The notes under the pieces: generated by a model
Seen by the model: only the letters and a program-made list of their open reading frames with translations
What the model was told of the DNA's origin: nothing
Database searches by the model: none
Shown here: positions 35,356-44,505 of the stretch, in pieces
How positions within the stretch are numbered: the first letter of the stretch is position 1
How the letters are laid out: the number at the start of each line of letters is the position of its first letter
Assembly: GCF_009742705.1 (NCBI RefSeq)
Contig: NZ_WPCU01000001.1
Location: forward strand, 44,530 to 108,529
Direction: 5' to 3'
Length of the DNA stretch: 64,000 bases
From: Auraticoccus cholistanensis
GTDB lineage: Bacteria > Actinomycetota > Actinomycetes > Propionibacteriales > Propionibacteriaceae
Translations under genes and position numbers: made by a program

Positions 35356-36476
35356 ACGCGCCGACCGCGCTGCCGCAGGTGAGGCACCTGCTCAGCTTGA
35401 ACAACGAGAACGACTGGTCCAACGTTCTCGCCAGCCTGATGGAAAGCGACCCAGTCATCACGAGGGCAGTCCTCGGACTGACGGAGGGTGGTCCGCTCGT
35501 CGTCCGGCGCGAGGTGACGTCGGGCCCCAATCGTCCCGACCTCGTCGTGGGCACCGCAGACGGCACCGTGCTCGCGGTGATCGAGGTCAAGATCCTGTCC
35601 GGTCTGGGGAAGCAACAGCTCGAGCGGTACGAGGAGACGATCACCAAGGAGGGTTGGGACGGGGCGCGCACGGTGCTCCTGACCCTCGGGCGGTTGCCGC
35701 TGCACCTCCCGGCAGACTCGCCGTGGCTTCAGCTGTTCTGGGAGAAGGTGCTGGCTGCCTACGCCGAGAGCGCGGACGTCTGGGTGTCGACGTTTGCCCG
35801 AGCCGCTCTCAACCACCTGTCGACGGCACTCCCCGCGGTGTCAGCCGACCTGCGGTGGTGCAGCCTCGGTGCAGGTGAGGACTTCGCCCTCGCTCTCAGG
35901 GCGCGGCAGGCCTGGGTCTTCGGAGCCGTTGGCGAACCAGCTGTGGGGGAGAAGAGGCTGCACCCTGCCTCCGGGGGAAGGAGCTGGGTCACGACGCTAC
36001 GCATCCCCACCGGGCGTGAGGGCTACGAGGTGATCGTCGAGGTCCAGGAGGACCTCCCGGTGCGGTTGTGGCCCCGCGCTGCAACGGACGGCGAGCGGGT
36101 CGCGCCGAAGGGACCGTCGGTGCGCATCTGCCTCCTCCAGGGAGGAGTCACCACGTCGGCAGGCTTCGACTGGGACTGGCTCCTGCGGCTGTGGCAGGAA
36201 CACATGTCGAAGGTCGACAAGCCGTGGGTCACCAACCCGCCCAACCTCAAGTCGGCACACGACCGAGCCGGCCGCCAGGGCATCCTCGACAAAGGAGCTC
36301 CTCCGTTCCTCGGCATCGGCTACGGCGATCGCCAGACTCAGCTCACGGGTGAGTGCCTCTTCGGAGCGCGCTACCTCCTCGGAGACGTCACACTCCGAGA
36401 CGTTGCTGAGGACCTCAACGAGACCACGGCGATGGCGGTGCAGATGGCTGCGTCCGGCCGAGCCCACCGCTCCTGA
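35352..36476 (+). CDS. PD-(D/E)XK-like nuclease family protein, possible CTG start
   Basis: About 374 residues. The N-terminal domain has a nuclease-like core, RPDLVV (Asp near 63) then AVIEVK (E-V-K near 77-80), resembling PD-(D/E)XK family 4 proteins; the rest is unassigned. Its start is notable: GAGGAGG lies eight bases before a CTG that overlaps the AddA-like stop as CTGA, the same four-base pattern used by its neighbours. The first conventional start is a GTG at 35379 with no ribosome site. It is the last gene of the operon. Confidence 0.72.
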   Translation: MNAPTALPQVRHLLSLNNENDWSNVLASLMESDPVITRAVLGLTEGGPLVVRREVTSGPNRPDLVVGTADGTVLAVIEVKILSGLGKQQLERYEETITKEGWDGARTVLLTLGRLPLHLPADSPWLQLFWEKVLAAYAESADVWVSTFARAALNHLSTALPAVSADLRWCSLGAGEDFALALRARQAWVFGAVGEPAVGEKRLHPASGGRSWVTTLRIPTGREGYEVIVEVQEDLPVRLWPRAATDGERVAPKGPSVRICLLQGGVTTSAGFDWDWLLRLWQEHMSKVDKPWVTNPPNLKSAHDRAGRQGILDKGAPPFLGIGYGDRQTQLTGECLFGARYLLGDVTLRDVAEDLNETTAMAVQMAASGRAHRS

Positions 36477-36526
36477 GGGACCGGTTGAACGCAGATCCAT
36501 CACACCCACCGACAGAGGAGCAGGAC

Positions 36527-38111
36527 ATGAGTCAAGACCGGTCCATTGCGACGGCGGCCGAGGCCCTGGCGGGACCGGGGCACCTGTTCGTCCTGCTCGG
36601 CAAGATCGGCAATGTCGTCGCGGACGCCGCTGTCATCCCCACCGATCGCTTGTTAACCGTCGAGCCTCAGTGGGAGCACGTGACAGGTCGATCGCCCGCC
36701 GACATGCACCGGGATTGGAAGCCGGCCGACTGGGAAGCCACCGGTTACTCGTCGGCGCCCGTGGGTGAGGAGTACTGGTTCCTGGACGTCACGAACGAGC
36801 ACGATGACGACGACACGGCACAGTCCCGGTTGCGTGCCCTGCTGCAACGGGTTGCTGGCGCTCTGACGGGCGGGGAGTCGAAGAGCCCGGGGAGAATCCG
36901 ACCGCTCGTCCTCGTCCCCGTCGTCGGGGTCGGTGCCGGCGGCATGGACGGACAGACCGGCGCCGTGGTGCAGCAGCTCTGACCACCTGTGCGGAGTTCG
37001 TCCGTAAGCATCCGGTAGACGTCGCTGTCGTGACGCCTAACCGCTCGGTGCACGGCGCCCTGCAGCACGCGCGGCGTCGCGATCCTGGCACCTACTTCCC
37101 GGCCATCACCGTTGAGGTGGATGGAAGTCCCAGGGGCCAGTCAGATGCTCTGGCCGTCGCGAAGGACCTCGCAGAGAAGGCACGGGCCCAGTCACTGTCG
37201 CTGCTCATCGGCGCAGGCGCGAGCATGCCGGCTGGGTTGCCCTCGTGGGGTGATCTGCTGAAGCAGCTGGGGGGCCCGCCCTCGCACAGGACGACGTGAA
37301 GGAACTCGGCCACCTCGACGTCGCTCAGCTCCTGCAGCAGACGGAAAAGGGCCTTCCAAGCCGCGTGGCGTCGATCATCAGGAAGCACGATGTCCCGGCA
37401 CCGGCCCATCTGCTGCTCTCGGCTCTTCAGTGCAAGCAGGCGATCACCACCAACTACGACACGCTGTACGAGTTGGCGTGTCGGGCGGTTGCAAGGTCTG
37501 GTGAGTCCGACGACAAGGTGGTGGCCGTCCTGCCAACGTCCTACCCGGGTCCGGACCAACGTTGGCTGCTCAAGATGCACGGATCGGTGGATGAGCCGGC
37601 TTCGATTGTGCTGACCCGGGCTGACTTCGCCGGCTACGACGGCGCCTCCCGACCGGCGGGGGCGGTTCTGCAAGCCGTGCTGCTGACCACGCACCTGCTG
37701 GTAGTGGGGACGTCGATGACCGACGACAACGTGCTGCGTCTCGTCCACGAGGTCGTGCAGTACCGCAAGCGCAGCAAAAAGAAGGGCGGGCAGGACGCGC
37801 CGCTCGGGACCGTGCTCGACGTCAGCGGGTCAACGCTGCGTCGCCGGCTGTACGAGGGGATGTTCCGGTGGTGCGCGCTTCCTGGGGCAAGCGTGTTCGA
37901 GCGCGCCCTCAACCTCGAGGTGTTTCTCGACTGCGTAGCCATGTACGCCTCGGACAACCTCACCTGGTTGCTCGACGTCCGTTTCGCCGACCTGCTCGAT
38001 GAGGAGACGTCGGCGCTGGCCGAGGATCTCCGCAGCCTGGTGGCACGCATGCCTTCGACCGGGGAGTGGGCGGAGGTCCGCGCCGCCCTGCAGGCCTACG
38101 GGGCCGCGTAG
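36527..38111 (+). pseudogene. Macro-like/SIR2 fusion gene interrupted by two one-base shifts
   Basis: Three successive frames encode one coherent protein. The first (36527-36982) starts at an ATG with GAGGAG and encodes a macro-like domain with GKIGNVVADAAVIPTD and VPVVGVGAGGMDGQ. The second completes the domain (FVRKHPVDVAVVTPNRS) and starts a SIR2-like domain (LLIGAGAS). The third completes it (TTNYDTLYE, KMHGSVD, GTSMTDDNV). Adding one base near 36979 and one in the G run at 37269-37274 gives a single 528-residue frame. SIR2 domains in defence proteins consume NAD; macro folds bind ADP-ribose. Decay, sequence error or recoding are all possible. Confidence 0.75.
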
Positions 38112-38188
38112 GCGTCGGAAGACGCCGCTGCCTGACGTCCTCATCACCAATGTCCCCGACCTGTCCGTCCCCTACCCAGGAGCCACAC

Positions 38189-38917
38189 GTGCCTGATCAA
38201 CAGCTGCACTTGACCCCATCACTCACGCCGGAGAACCGCGAGCGCGATCTGCGCGTCCTGCGCACCTACTTCCCGTCGGCCGACGGCCTCGGCGGGTACA
38301 CCGGTGGCCGGTGGGACACCTTCGATCCCAGCGGCACCCGGGCTGACCAAGCCAACGAGATCACCTCCGACGACCTCGTGTCTCTGACCCTCCTGTCGGT
38401 GAACGTCTCGGCCGACATTGCGCTCCAGCTCCTCGGCCCGATGCGCGCAACGCTCTCAGCACTCCTGCAGGACCTGGGCCCGGACCGGGACCTCGTGGAC
38501 GAGCCCTCCCTGGACGGCGAGAGGTTCTCGCCCGCCTGGGCGCTCGAGCGTGAGCTGCGCGCCGTCCGCGGCCTGGGGGCGACGAAAGTCAGCAAGCTGA
38601 TGGCTCGCAAGCGGCCCCGACTGATTCCCGTCTACGACCGCGTGATCAAGGCGACGCTGACCGGTGGGACGGGAGTGTTCTGGCGACCGCTGCACGCAGC
38701 GCTGCTAGCGGACGACGGCGCGCTTCACCACCGACTGATCGCGCTGCGCGACGATGCAGGCCTCCCGGCTGACGTGTCGGCTCTGCGCGTGCTCGACGTC
38801 CTGGCCTGGATGGACGGTCAGGGCTACAGCGAGCGACTGCTGACCGCGACTGCTGACGAGCAACCGAATGCGAGCGAGGTGGCTGCTGCCGAGCGAGAGG
38901 CCGAGCTCGACGACTGA
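38189..38917 (+). CDS. DUF6308-like protein
   Basis: A 242-residue protein with GTG start and AGGAG seven bases upstream. Mid-protein it contains LRAVRGLGATKVSKLMARK followed by RPRLIPVYDRVI, which I recall as the hallmark of actinobacterial DUF6308 proteins; the first part resembles a helix-hairpin-helix. It lies 77 bases after the broken SIR2 gene and may belong to the same unit. The function is unknown. Confidence 0.6.
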   Translation: MPDQQLHLTPSLTPENRERDLRVLRTYFPSADGLGGYTGGRWDTFDPSGTRADQANEITSDDLVSLTLLSVNVSADIALQLLGPMRATLSALLQDLGPDRDLVDEPSLDGERFSPAWALERELRAVRGLGATKVSKLMARKRPRLIPVYDRVIKATLTGGTGVFWRPLHAALLADDGALHHRLIALRDDAGLPADVSALRVLDVLAWMDGQGYSERLLTATADEQPNASEVAAAEREAELDD

Positions 38918-38959
38918 GGACAACGCGGAACGGTCGGTGGGTGCACTGACGCCAGAGAG

Positions 38960-39470
38960 GTGGACACCTCAGTCGCTCGTGCTGTCCTGGATGCCCACCG
39001 ACTTCCGCGGTGGCGCGAGCACCCGGTGCGGGTGCCGGAGTTGTTGGCCGCGGTCCGCGCGGCCGACGTAGGGCGCAGCAGCGCCGCCACCCGTCGGGTG
39101 TTGGTTAGCAGTCCTCTCGCTGACCCCGGGGTCTTGAGCGTCCTTCTTTCAAGGCCTGGGAACGGTGGTTCGTCGGGCGACTGAGCCAGAGTGGGTCCTT
39201 GTGCACCCGGGTGGCCCAGTGGGGCTCGCCGTCGACGTGGCCGCGGACGCCAAGTGCTCCTACCTCGAGCTGGCGCTGCTGGACCCTCGGCTTCGCTTGC
39301 TGCCGAGCAGCTCTGGCTGAACCTCTCGGGAAGCGACCGACGGTGATGTTCGAGCGGCCACCTGGGCAACGCTGGCCACCCGCGCCAATATCAATCAGGA
39401 GTGGGTTGACCCGCATCCCAGTGCAGCAGCTCTGGAGCACATATCCACGAGGGCGGCCTTCGGGACGGAT
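38960..39470 (+). pseudogene. Decayed protein remnant in several frames
   Basis: A GTG at 38960 opens a frame with natural-looking sequence (VARAVLDAHRLPRWREHPV, then LVSSPLADPGVLSVL). Sense continues in another frame as KAWERWFVGRL near 39147, then in a third as TEPEWVLVHPGGPVGLAVD and YLELALLDPRL (about 39182-39300), and again as VRAATWATLATRANINQEWV near 39355. No single frame spans it, so this looks like a heavily frameshifted gene. The family was not recognised. Confidence 0.4.
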
Positions 39471-39910
39471 GGACACCACCACGGCCTTCCTGACCTTCGT
39501 GGCAAGCCACGCCAATAGTGACGAACAGGTGGACTGGTTGCTCAGCGAGGGCGTTGGTGGCGCGGTGGCTGCTCGTCGCTGCTTGACTACACGACGGCTC
39601 CCCCGCCACAGTCCTGGCGACACCCCTGGTGCAAGGTGCCCCACTGACTACGGCGTGTGCTTGTTACAACTAGGCGACCGCATGCCGCCAATGCTGCCGT
39701 GATGGCGAGTACGCGTGTCGCCCGTAACATGGCGGCTCGAGTTGCCGCTGCCTTGTGGATGACACGTGACTTCGCCATCAAGTCCAGTCATTCGCCTGCC
39801 GACCACGTGTTTTGGATTTCAATGCCCACGCTCGTCGCAACACCGCTCGTCTTCAACGGAGCCAGCTGAACTCGTATCGCGGCGCGCAGTGGGCTAGCGA
39901 ATTAGGGGCG
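39471..39910. other. Gap with no convincing gene
   Basis: A short frame (AFLTFVASHANSDEQVDWLL, from about 39480) may be a further fragment of the decayed gene to its left. Beyond about 39600 I see nothing coding, and the sequence is richer in A and T than the flanks. Confidence 0.4.
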
Positions 39911-40603
39911 TCAGGGGCTGGTCTCCCCCTGCACCACCGTTGCTGAGGGCGCCACGGCAGGGAACCACTTCTTTGACAGGGAAGCGATAGTCGCAGTTAG
40001 CGTAGCGTCGACACTACCTCCAACCAACCCACCCACCAGCGGCACGGCCTTTGCCAGCACGATAGGTGCACGCTTGGTCCCGTACTTCGCGATGAGCATG
40101 AAGCCGATGCGCTTATTGATCAGACGGATCGCTCCTATAGGTAAGGCGCGGAGGCCCGCATCCGCCGCCTTGACGCCGACCTTTACCCCCGCCAGCTTTG
40201 CCGCCTGACCAGGACTTGTCCCCGCCATGATGGCCAGGATCGCCGTCATGACGTTCGGGTCATCCGCATCGTAACCACGCAGCGTGGCAATAGCGCCGAC
40301 CATACGAGCATTCAACGCGAAACTGGAGGTCAGGTTAGCCGGAAGAGTGGCGAGCATAGCGATCCCGCCCGGGATGCCTGTAACGAGCCCGGTCACGCCC
40401 GAGGATGCGATCGTCTCCGTCACGATGCGCTGCAAGGCCTTCTCTAGATCCCCTGTACGACGCAAGCGGTCATGTGCGTATGCCTCAGAGCCCACGAATG
40501 GCCCAACGCCTTCTTTCACGACTACTTCTGTGAGGCGCCTGAGGGCGGACTCGAGTTTGCTCGACTTCGCCGCGTCGTCGGCGAGGCTCGTCTCATCTTC
40601 CAT
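39911..40603 (-). CDS. EcsC-family protein
   Basis: A 230-residue protein. The Gly-rich hydrophobic region (SSGVTGLVTGIPGGIAMLAT, about 82-101), LRGYDADDPNVMTAILA and the C-terminal KAVPLVGGLVGGSVDA match the EcsC family, membrane-associated proteins of unclear role. The ATG at 40603 was chosen because the upstream in-frame extension lacks family features. The base composition is unlike the neighbours: the 60 bases from 40081 contain 31 G/C against 46 in the 60 bases from 50401, suggesting transfer. Confidence 0.75.
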   Translation of the reverse strand: MEDETSLADDAAKSSKLESALRRLTEVVVKEGVGPFVGSEAYAHDRLRRTGDLEKALQRIVTETIASSGVTGLVTGIPGGIAMLATLPANLTSSFALNARMVGAIATLRGYDADDPNVMTAILAIMAGTSPGQAAKLAGVKVGVKAADAGLRALPIGAIRLINKRIGFMLIAKYGTKRAPIVLAKAVPLVGGLVGGSVDATLTATIASLSKKWFPAVAPSATVVQGETSP

Positions 40604-41550
40604 AGGCGGACAGTACAGCCACGTAGTAGCAGGGTCAGGCCTCGGCTCTGTTGCTGAACTCAGAAGGTTGATAGAGCGGCACCAGCGCGCCACGCTGGTC
40701 GTCCTCTCGGTGTCAAAGATTGCGGCGAGGCCGAGCAACGTCTGCTGCTCCTCTCGGTGGACGGCGTCGACCTGGTCGAGCTGGGAGCGCAACTGGCGAA
40801 TCTCTCGGTGGGGCTGCTGTAGGCCTGGTGACCTGCTAAATCTCAGTGCGTGCGTCAGCGAGCGTGAATCTCAGTGCGATCAGCGAGCGCCTCACCGGCT
40901 CCTCTGGCACCGTGCCGCCGCTCGTCCAGGGCATCGCACAGACCGGCCAGCAAGTCGGTCCACGTCGGCGACGGCGATGTGCCGGGGTCACGGCTGATCA
41001 AAATGTGTGGCGAACGGCCGCTGGCCGATGCCGGACTGCGTCGCGGCGGTCAGCGACAGTCTGCGCTCGGTTGCTGCAGCGCGGAGTGACGGTGTCCTGA
41101 AATGAGGCGCCCCGATGCAATTACACGCGGGCACCCAGTCACGCACCGGCGCCGGTTCGGGCAACTTGCGGCTAACCGGGGCGCGGCGCACAAACGACTG
41201 CGCCAAGGCGCGGTTGCGCTCGTCGAGATCGCCGGCCAACAGCTTGCGCCTTAGCCAGCGCGACGAGCGCTCGGTCGCCGAGTGTGCCAACCGCGCTCGT
41301 GGCGGGTACGTGCGGAATGTTGCAGGGCAGGTCGAACCGAAGACCAACTTAAAGAACAGGTCGTCCTGTCAGCCTCGACCAGGCCAGGCCAGGCCAGGCT
41401 GCGCTTGTGGTCGCGCACACAATACAGCGGCCGCTTCGTCCAGCACCCTGCACGGTGTCCGGCATTCCCTCGACAACTGTCCGGTTTGGCCGTTCCCGGC
41501 GCCAATACGGTCAGCACTCATGTGAACGCCACACAGCATGGGCCGGGCGC
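40604..41550. other. 947-base gap without a recognisable gene
   Basis: No frame on either strand gives family-like protein here. A perfect (CCAGG)x4 tandem repeat lies at 41379-41398. The stretch may be degraded mobile or defence DNA, but no transposase motif was found. Confidence 0.4.
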
Positions 41551-42267
41551 CTATGTCTGCGCGACCGGGGAGATAACCACCTCATCGATTCTCACGTGGC
41601 TAGGTGAGTCCAGCACGAACCCCACCGCCCGACCGACGTCGTCCGGCGTCAGCATCACCGCCCGCGCCGCCTCGTCGGGCACGTTGGGTCGCTGCTGCAG
41701 GAAGTCGGTGGCGACGTCACCAGGGCACAGGTGGCACGCCCGAACCCCATGCTCGGCCTCCTGCTTGTTGAGGCTGATGGCGACCGACGCCAGCGCGGTC
41801 TTGCTCGCGCTGTAGGCCACGCCGGCCAGCGGGCTGACCTGCCAGCCGGCGTAGGAGGAGATGATGACCACCACGCCACCAGAGCGCCGGAGCTCCGGGA
41901 GCGACACGTCGATGACCCGCGCCACGGCGAGCAGGTTGGTGTCGACGATGCGCGCGAACTCGTCCATGTCCTGGTCGGCCCAGGCGCGGCGCGGGCTGTT
42001 CAGCCCGGCGGAGAGCACGAGGCCGTCCAGGCGTCCCCAGTGCTGCACGACCTGCTCGTGGGCGGTCTTGATCTGCTCGGGGTCGGTTACGTCGAGCGGG
42101 ACGGTCAGCACCTCGCCGCCGGCGTCGGTGATCGCCGCCGCCACCTCGGCCAAGGCGTCCTCGCGCCGGCCGCTGATGGCCACCCGCCATCCCTGCCCGG
42201 CCGCGTGACGGGCCGCGGCGGCACCCATGCCGCTGCCGCCGCCGGTGACCCACAGCACCTTCTCCAC
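41551..42267 (-). CDS. Short-chain dehydrogenase/reductase
   Basis: A 238-residue classical SDR: NAD(P) motif TGGGSGMG (about 8-15), NSPRR-containing active-site region, catalytic YSASK (Tyr near 148) and CPGDVATDF. The GTG start has GGAGGA upstream. The usual NNAG motif is replaced by LSAGLNS. It is divergent from a second SDR across a palindromic promoter, suggesting joint control. The substrate is unknown. Confidence 0.85.
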   Translation of the reverse strand: MEKVLWVTGGGSGMGAAAARHAAGQGWRVAISGRREDALAEVAAAITDAGGEVLTVPLDVTDPEQIKTAHEQVVQHWGRLDGLVLSAGLNSPRRAWADQDMDEFARIVDTNLLAVARVIDVSLPELRRSGGVVVIISSYAGWQVSPLAGVAYSASKTALASVAISLNKQEAEHGVRACHLCPGDVATDFLQQRPNVPDEAARAVMLTPDDVGRAVGFVLDSPSHVRIDEVVISPVAQT

Positions 42268-42294
42268 GATGTTCCTCCGTCTGGTCGCGCGATC

Positions 42295-42320
42295 GGTCAG
42301 TACTGTCAGTCCCACTGACC
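42295..42320. promoter_or_regulatory. Inverted repeat between divergent SDR genes
   Basis: GGTCAGT (42295-42301) and ACTGACC (42314-42320) are perfect inverted copies 12 bases apart, with CAGTACTG (42298-42305) overlapping the left arm. They are a candidate operator for both genes. Confidence 0.45.
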
Positions 42321-42336
42321 AGGCAAGGAGACCACA

Positions 42337-43095
42337 GTGCTGATCGACCACACCGACAAGGTCGTGCTGGTGTCCGGCGGCGCACGCGGCATCGGGCGCA
42401 CCATCGTCGACCGCTTCGTCGCCGAGGGCGCCGCCGTGACGGCGCTCGACATCGCCTTCGACGAGGACGACACCGCCGCCGGCCACGTGCAGCTGGCCTG
42501 CGACGTGTCCTCACCGGAGTCGGTGGCTTCGGCGGTCAGGACCGTCGTCGAGCGCCACGGCCGCATCGACGTGCTGATCAACAACGCCGGCATCAACGTC
42601 GTCGGCTCGGTCGAGGACCTGGACTGGGACCGCTGGCGGGCCTGCTTCGACGTCAACGTCGGCGGCGTCTTCCTGCTCAGCCAGGCGGTGATCCCCACCA
42701 TGAAGCAGCAGCGGTCGGGGCGCATCCTCAACGCCGCCTCGTTCGCCGCCATCGTGCCGAGCATCGGCAGCGCCGCCTACGCCGCCTCGAAGTCAGCCGT
42801 CGTGCAGTTCACCCGCGTGCTGGCCGGCGAGCTCGGCCCCTACGACGTCACCGTCAACGCCTACGCCCCCGGCATGGTGCCGACCGCGATGAACGGCTTC
42901 GCCGAGATGGCGCCCGCCGACCAGGACCGGCTGCTCGACACCCTGTCGCTGCGCCGCTGGCAGAGCGCGAAGGACGTGGCCGACCTGCTCGTCTTCCTGG
43001 CCAGCGACTCCGCCGGCTACATCACCGGCACCCTGGTCGACGTCAGCGGCGGCAAGCTCGCCACCCAGATCCCCAGCCGCGCCTACGAGATCTGA
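42337..43095 (+). CDS. Short-chain dehydrogenase/reductase
   Basis: A 252-residue classical SDR, similar in outline to sorbitol/acetoin/3-oxoacyl reductases: SGGARGIGR (about 13-21), INNAG (about 85-89), catalytic YAASK (Tyr near 149) and NAYAPGMVPTAMN. The GTG start has AGGAGA before it. It ends in a strong 15-bp-stem terminator. Its neighbour on the other strand is a different SDR. Confidence 0.88.
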   Translation: MLIDHTDKVVLVSGGARGIGRTIVDRFVAEGAAVTALDIAFDEDDTAAGHVQLACDVSSPESVASAVRTVVERHGRIDVLINNAGINVVGSVEDLDWDRWRACFDVNVGGVFLLSQAVIPTMKQQRSGRILNAASFAAIVPSIGSAAYAASKSAVVQFTRVLAGELGPYDVTVNAYAPGMVPTAMNGFAEMAPADQDRLLDTLSLRRWQSAKDVADLLVFLASDSAGYITGTLVDVSGGKLATQIPSRAYEI

Positions 43096-43096
43096 C

Positions 43097-43131
43097 CCGA
43101 CGCCCGCAGCCCGGTCGGCTGCGGGCGTCGG
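43097..43131. terminator. Strong terminator hairpin, 15-bp perfect stem
   Basis: Two perfect 15-base arms (43097-43111 and 43117-43131), starting CCGACGCCC and ending GGGCGTCGG, surround a 5-base loop. It lies between the convergent SDR and aldo/keto reductase genes and can serve both. Confidence 0.8.
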
Positions 43132-43136
43132 ACAGG

Positions 43137-44021
43137 TCACTCCCGGTCGAGAGCGGCGATCTCCTCCGGCGTCAGGTCCAGGTCGGCCGCGGCCGCCGAG
43201 TCGTGGATCGACTGCGGACGCTTCGCCCCCGGGATCGGAATGACCACCGGCGACTGCGCCAGCTCCCAGGCCAGCGCGACCTGCTGGGCGCTGATGCCGC
43301 GGGCCTCGGCGATCTCGGCGAAGGCCGGGTGCTTGGTGGCCAGCTCCTTGGCGTCCGACAGCCCACCCAGCGGGCTCCACGGCAGGAACGCCAGCCCGAG
43401 CTCGGTGCACACGTCGATCTCGGGCAGGCTGGTGCGGAACTTGGGGCTGAACTGGTTCTGCACGCTGACCAGGGCATCACCCAGCTGGGCGTGCGCGGCG
43501 CGGATCTGCTCGGGGTCGACGTTGGACAGCCCGATCATCCGGACCTTGCCCGAGGCCACGATCTCGCTCAGCGTGTCCAGCGTCTCCTGCCAGGTGACCT
43601 CCGGGTCGGGCCGGTGGTGCTGCCACAGCGCGATCTGCTCCACGCCGAGCCGCTGCAGGCTGTTGTCCACCGCCTCCAGCAGGTGCTCGCGGCTGCTGTC
43701 CATGGCCCAACCGCCGCCCTCGGTGCGCACTGCCCCGCCCTTGGTGGCCAGGAACACCTCGTCGCGGACTCCGAGCTCGTCCAGCAGCGAGGCGATCAGC
43801 CGCTCGTTCTCGCCCTGCGCGTCGGGACCCTTCTCCTCACCGGGACCGTAGGCGTCGGCGGTGTCGAAGAGGGTGACGCCGGCGCCGAGGGCCGCCTTCA
43901 CGGTGTGGAGCAGCTGCTCGCGGGGCTGCGTGCCGGTCTGGTCGAACGTCATCAGGCCGAGCCCGATGGCTCCCACCTCGACGCGTCCGACGGTGTCGTT
44001 GCCGATCGTTCTGGTGCGCAT
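43137..44021 (-). CDS. Aldo/keto reductase
   Basis: A 294-residue NADPH-dependent TIM-barrel oxidoreductase. The catalytic tetrad is visible: Asp and Tyr in DTADAYGPG (about 49-57), Lys in LATKGG and His in LWQHHRPDP. The cofactor loop GAKRPQSI lies near the C-terminus. It ends at the shared terminator at 43097-43131. Its substrate is unknown. Confidence 0.9.
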   Translation of the reverse strand: MRTRTIGNDTVGRVEVGAIGLGLMTFDQTGTQPREQLLHTVKAALGAGVTLFDTADAYGPGEEKGPDAQGENERLIASLLDELGVRDEVFLATKGGAVRTEGGGWAMDSSREHLLEAVDNSLQRLGVEQIALWQHHRPDPEVTWQETLDTLSEIVASGKVRMIGLSNVDPEQIRAAHAQLGDALVSVQNQFSPKFRTSLPEIDVCTELGLAFLPWSPLGGLSDAKELATKHPAFAEIAEARGISAQQVALAWELAQSPVVIPIPGAKRPQSIHDSAAAADLDLTPEEIAALDRE

Positions 44022-44074
44022 GGTCTTGACCCTACGGACGAGGCCGGAAGTCCTGTTATCGGGGTGCTGAAGGG

Positions 44075-44449
44075 TCAGCCTGGTCGACCCTCGCGGGCAT
44101 GGTGCCCATCACGTCCGCTCCGGCCCGCCCTCGCACGCAAGTAGGTCAAGTACTTCCGGACAGAGGGGTTGTCAGGCAGAGCAAGCCTCGCTGACGCGCT
44201 CAAGACCTCCCGATCCAGAAGGTCCCATTGCGCCAGCGCATGGAGGGCGTGGGTCACCGATTCCAGCTCGCCCTCATCTTTGGCGGTGGCGGCGAGGCTG
44301 AGGAGACGGCATCCGATCTGACTCGCCTGCTCGAGGTCGAAGTACTCGAGCCAGTCGTCGACCGCCTCCGCGACGGAGAACCGCGTCTGCTCGTCAGGGG
44401 ACGTCAGGCCGTCGATGAACCACGTGAGGTGCGGCTCGGTCAGGCTCAC
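44075..44449 (-). CDS. Immunity-like helical protein, array member 4
   Basis: A 124-residue protein. Its C-terminal half repeats the pattern of the array: LESVTHALHALAQWDLL, then ALPDNPSVRKYLTYLRARAG. This is the same helical unit with a LPD...YLR tail seen in the genes at 45936, 45266 and 44506. The GTG at 44449 has an AAGGAGGAG site; an ATG at 44464 is the alternative. It is probably a duplicated immunity protein of the toxin cassette. Confidence 0.62.
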   Translation of the reverse strand: MSLTEPHLTWFIDGLTSPDEQTRFSVAEAVDDWLEYFDLEQASQIGCRLLSLAATAKDEGELESVTHALHALAQWDLLDREVLSASARLALPDNPSVRKYLTYLRARAGRSGRDGHHAREGRPG

Positions 44450-44505
44450 GACTCCTCCTTCCATGAGCAGGAGGCTGACGGCTCCCACGATGCGGCCTCG
44501 CGCAG

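Noticed and set aside
36980..36982. Programmed frameshifting at the first break of the macro/SIR2 gene
   Set aside because: No slippery heptamer is present there (CAG CAG CTC TGA), unlike at the second break, so loss of one base or a sequence error is more likely.
41379..41398. (CCAGG)x4 repeat considered as a CRISPR or integration signal
   Set aside because: It is a short pentamer tandem with no spacers, flanking repeats or integrase.
41115..41525. A 136-codon plus-strand frame in the non-coding gap
   Set aside because: Composition is not protein-like and there is no ribosome site or recognisable motif; it includes the CCAGG repeat.
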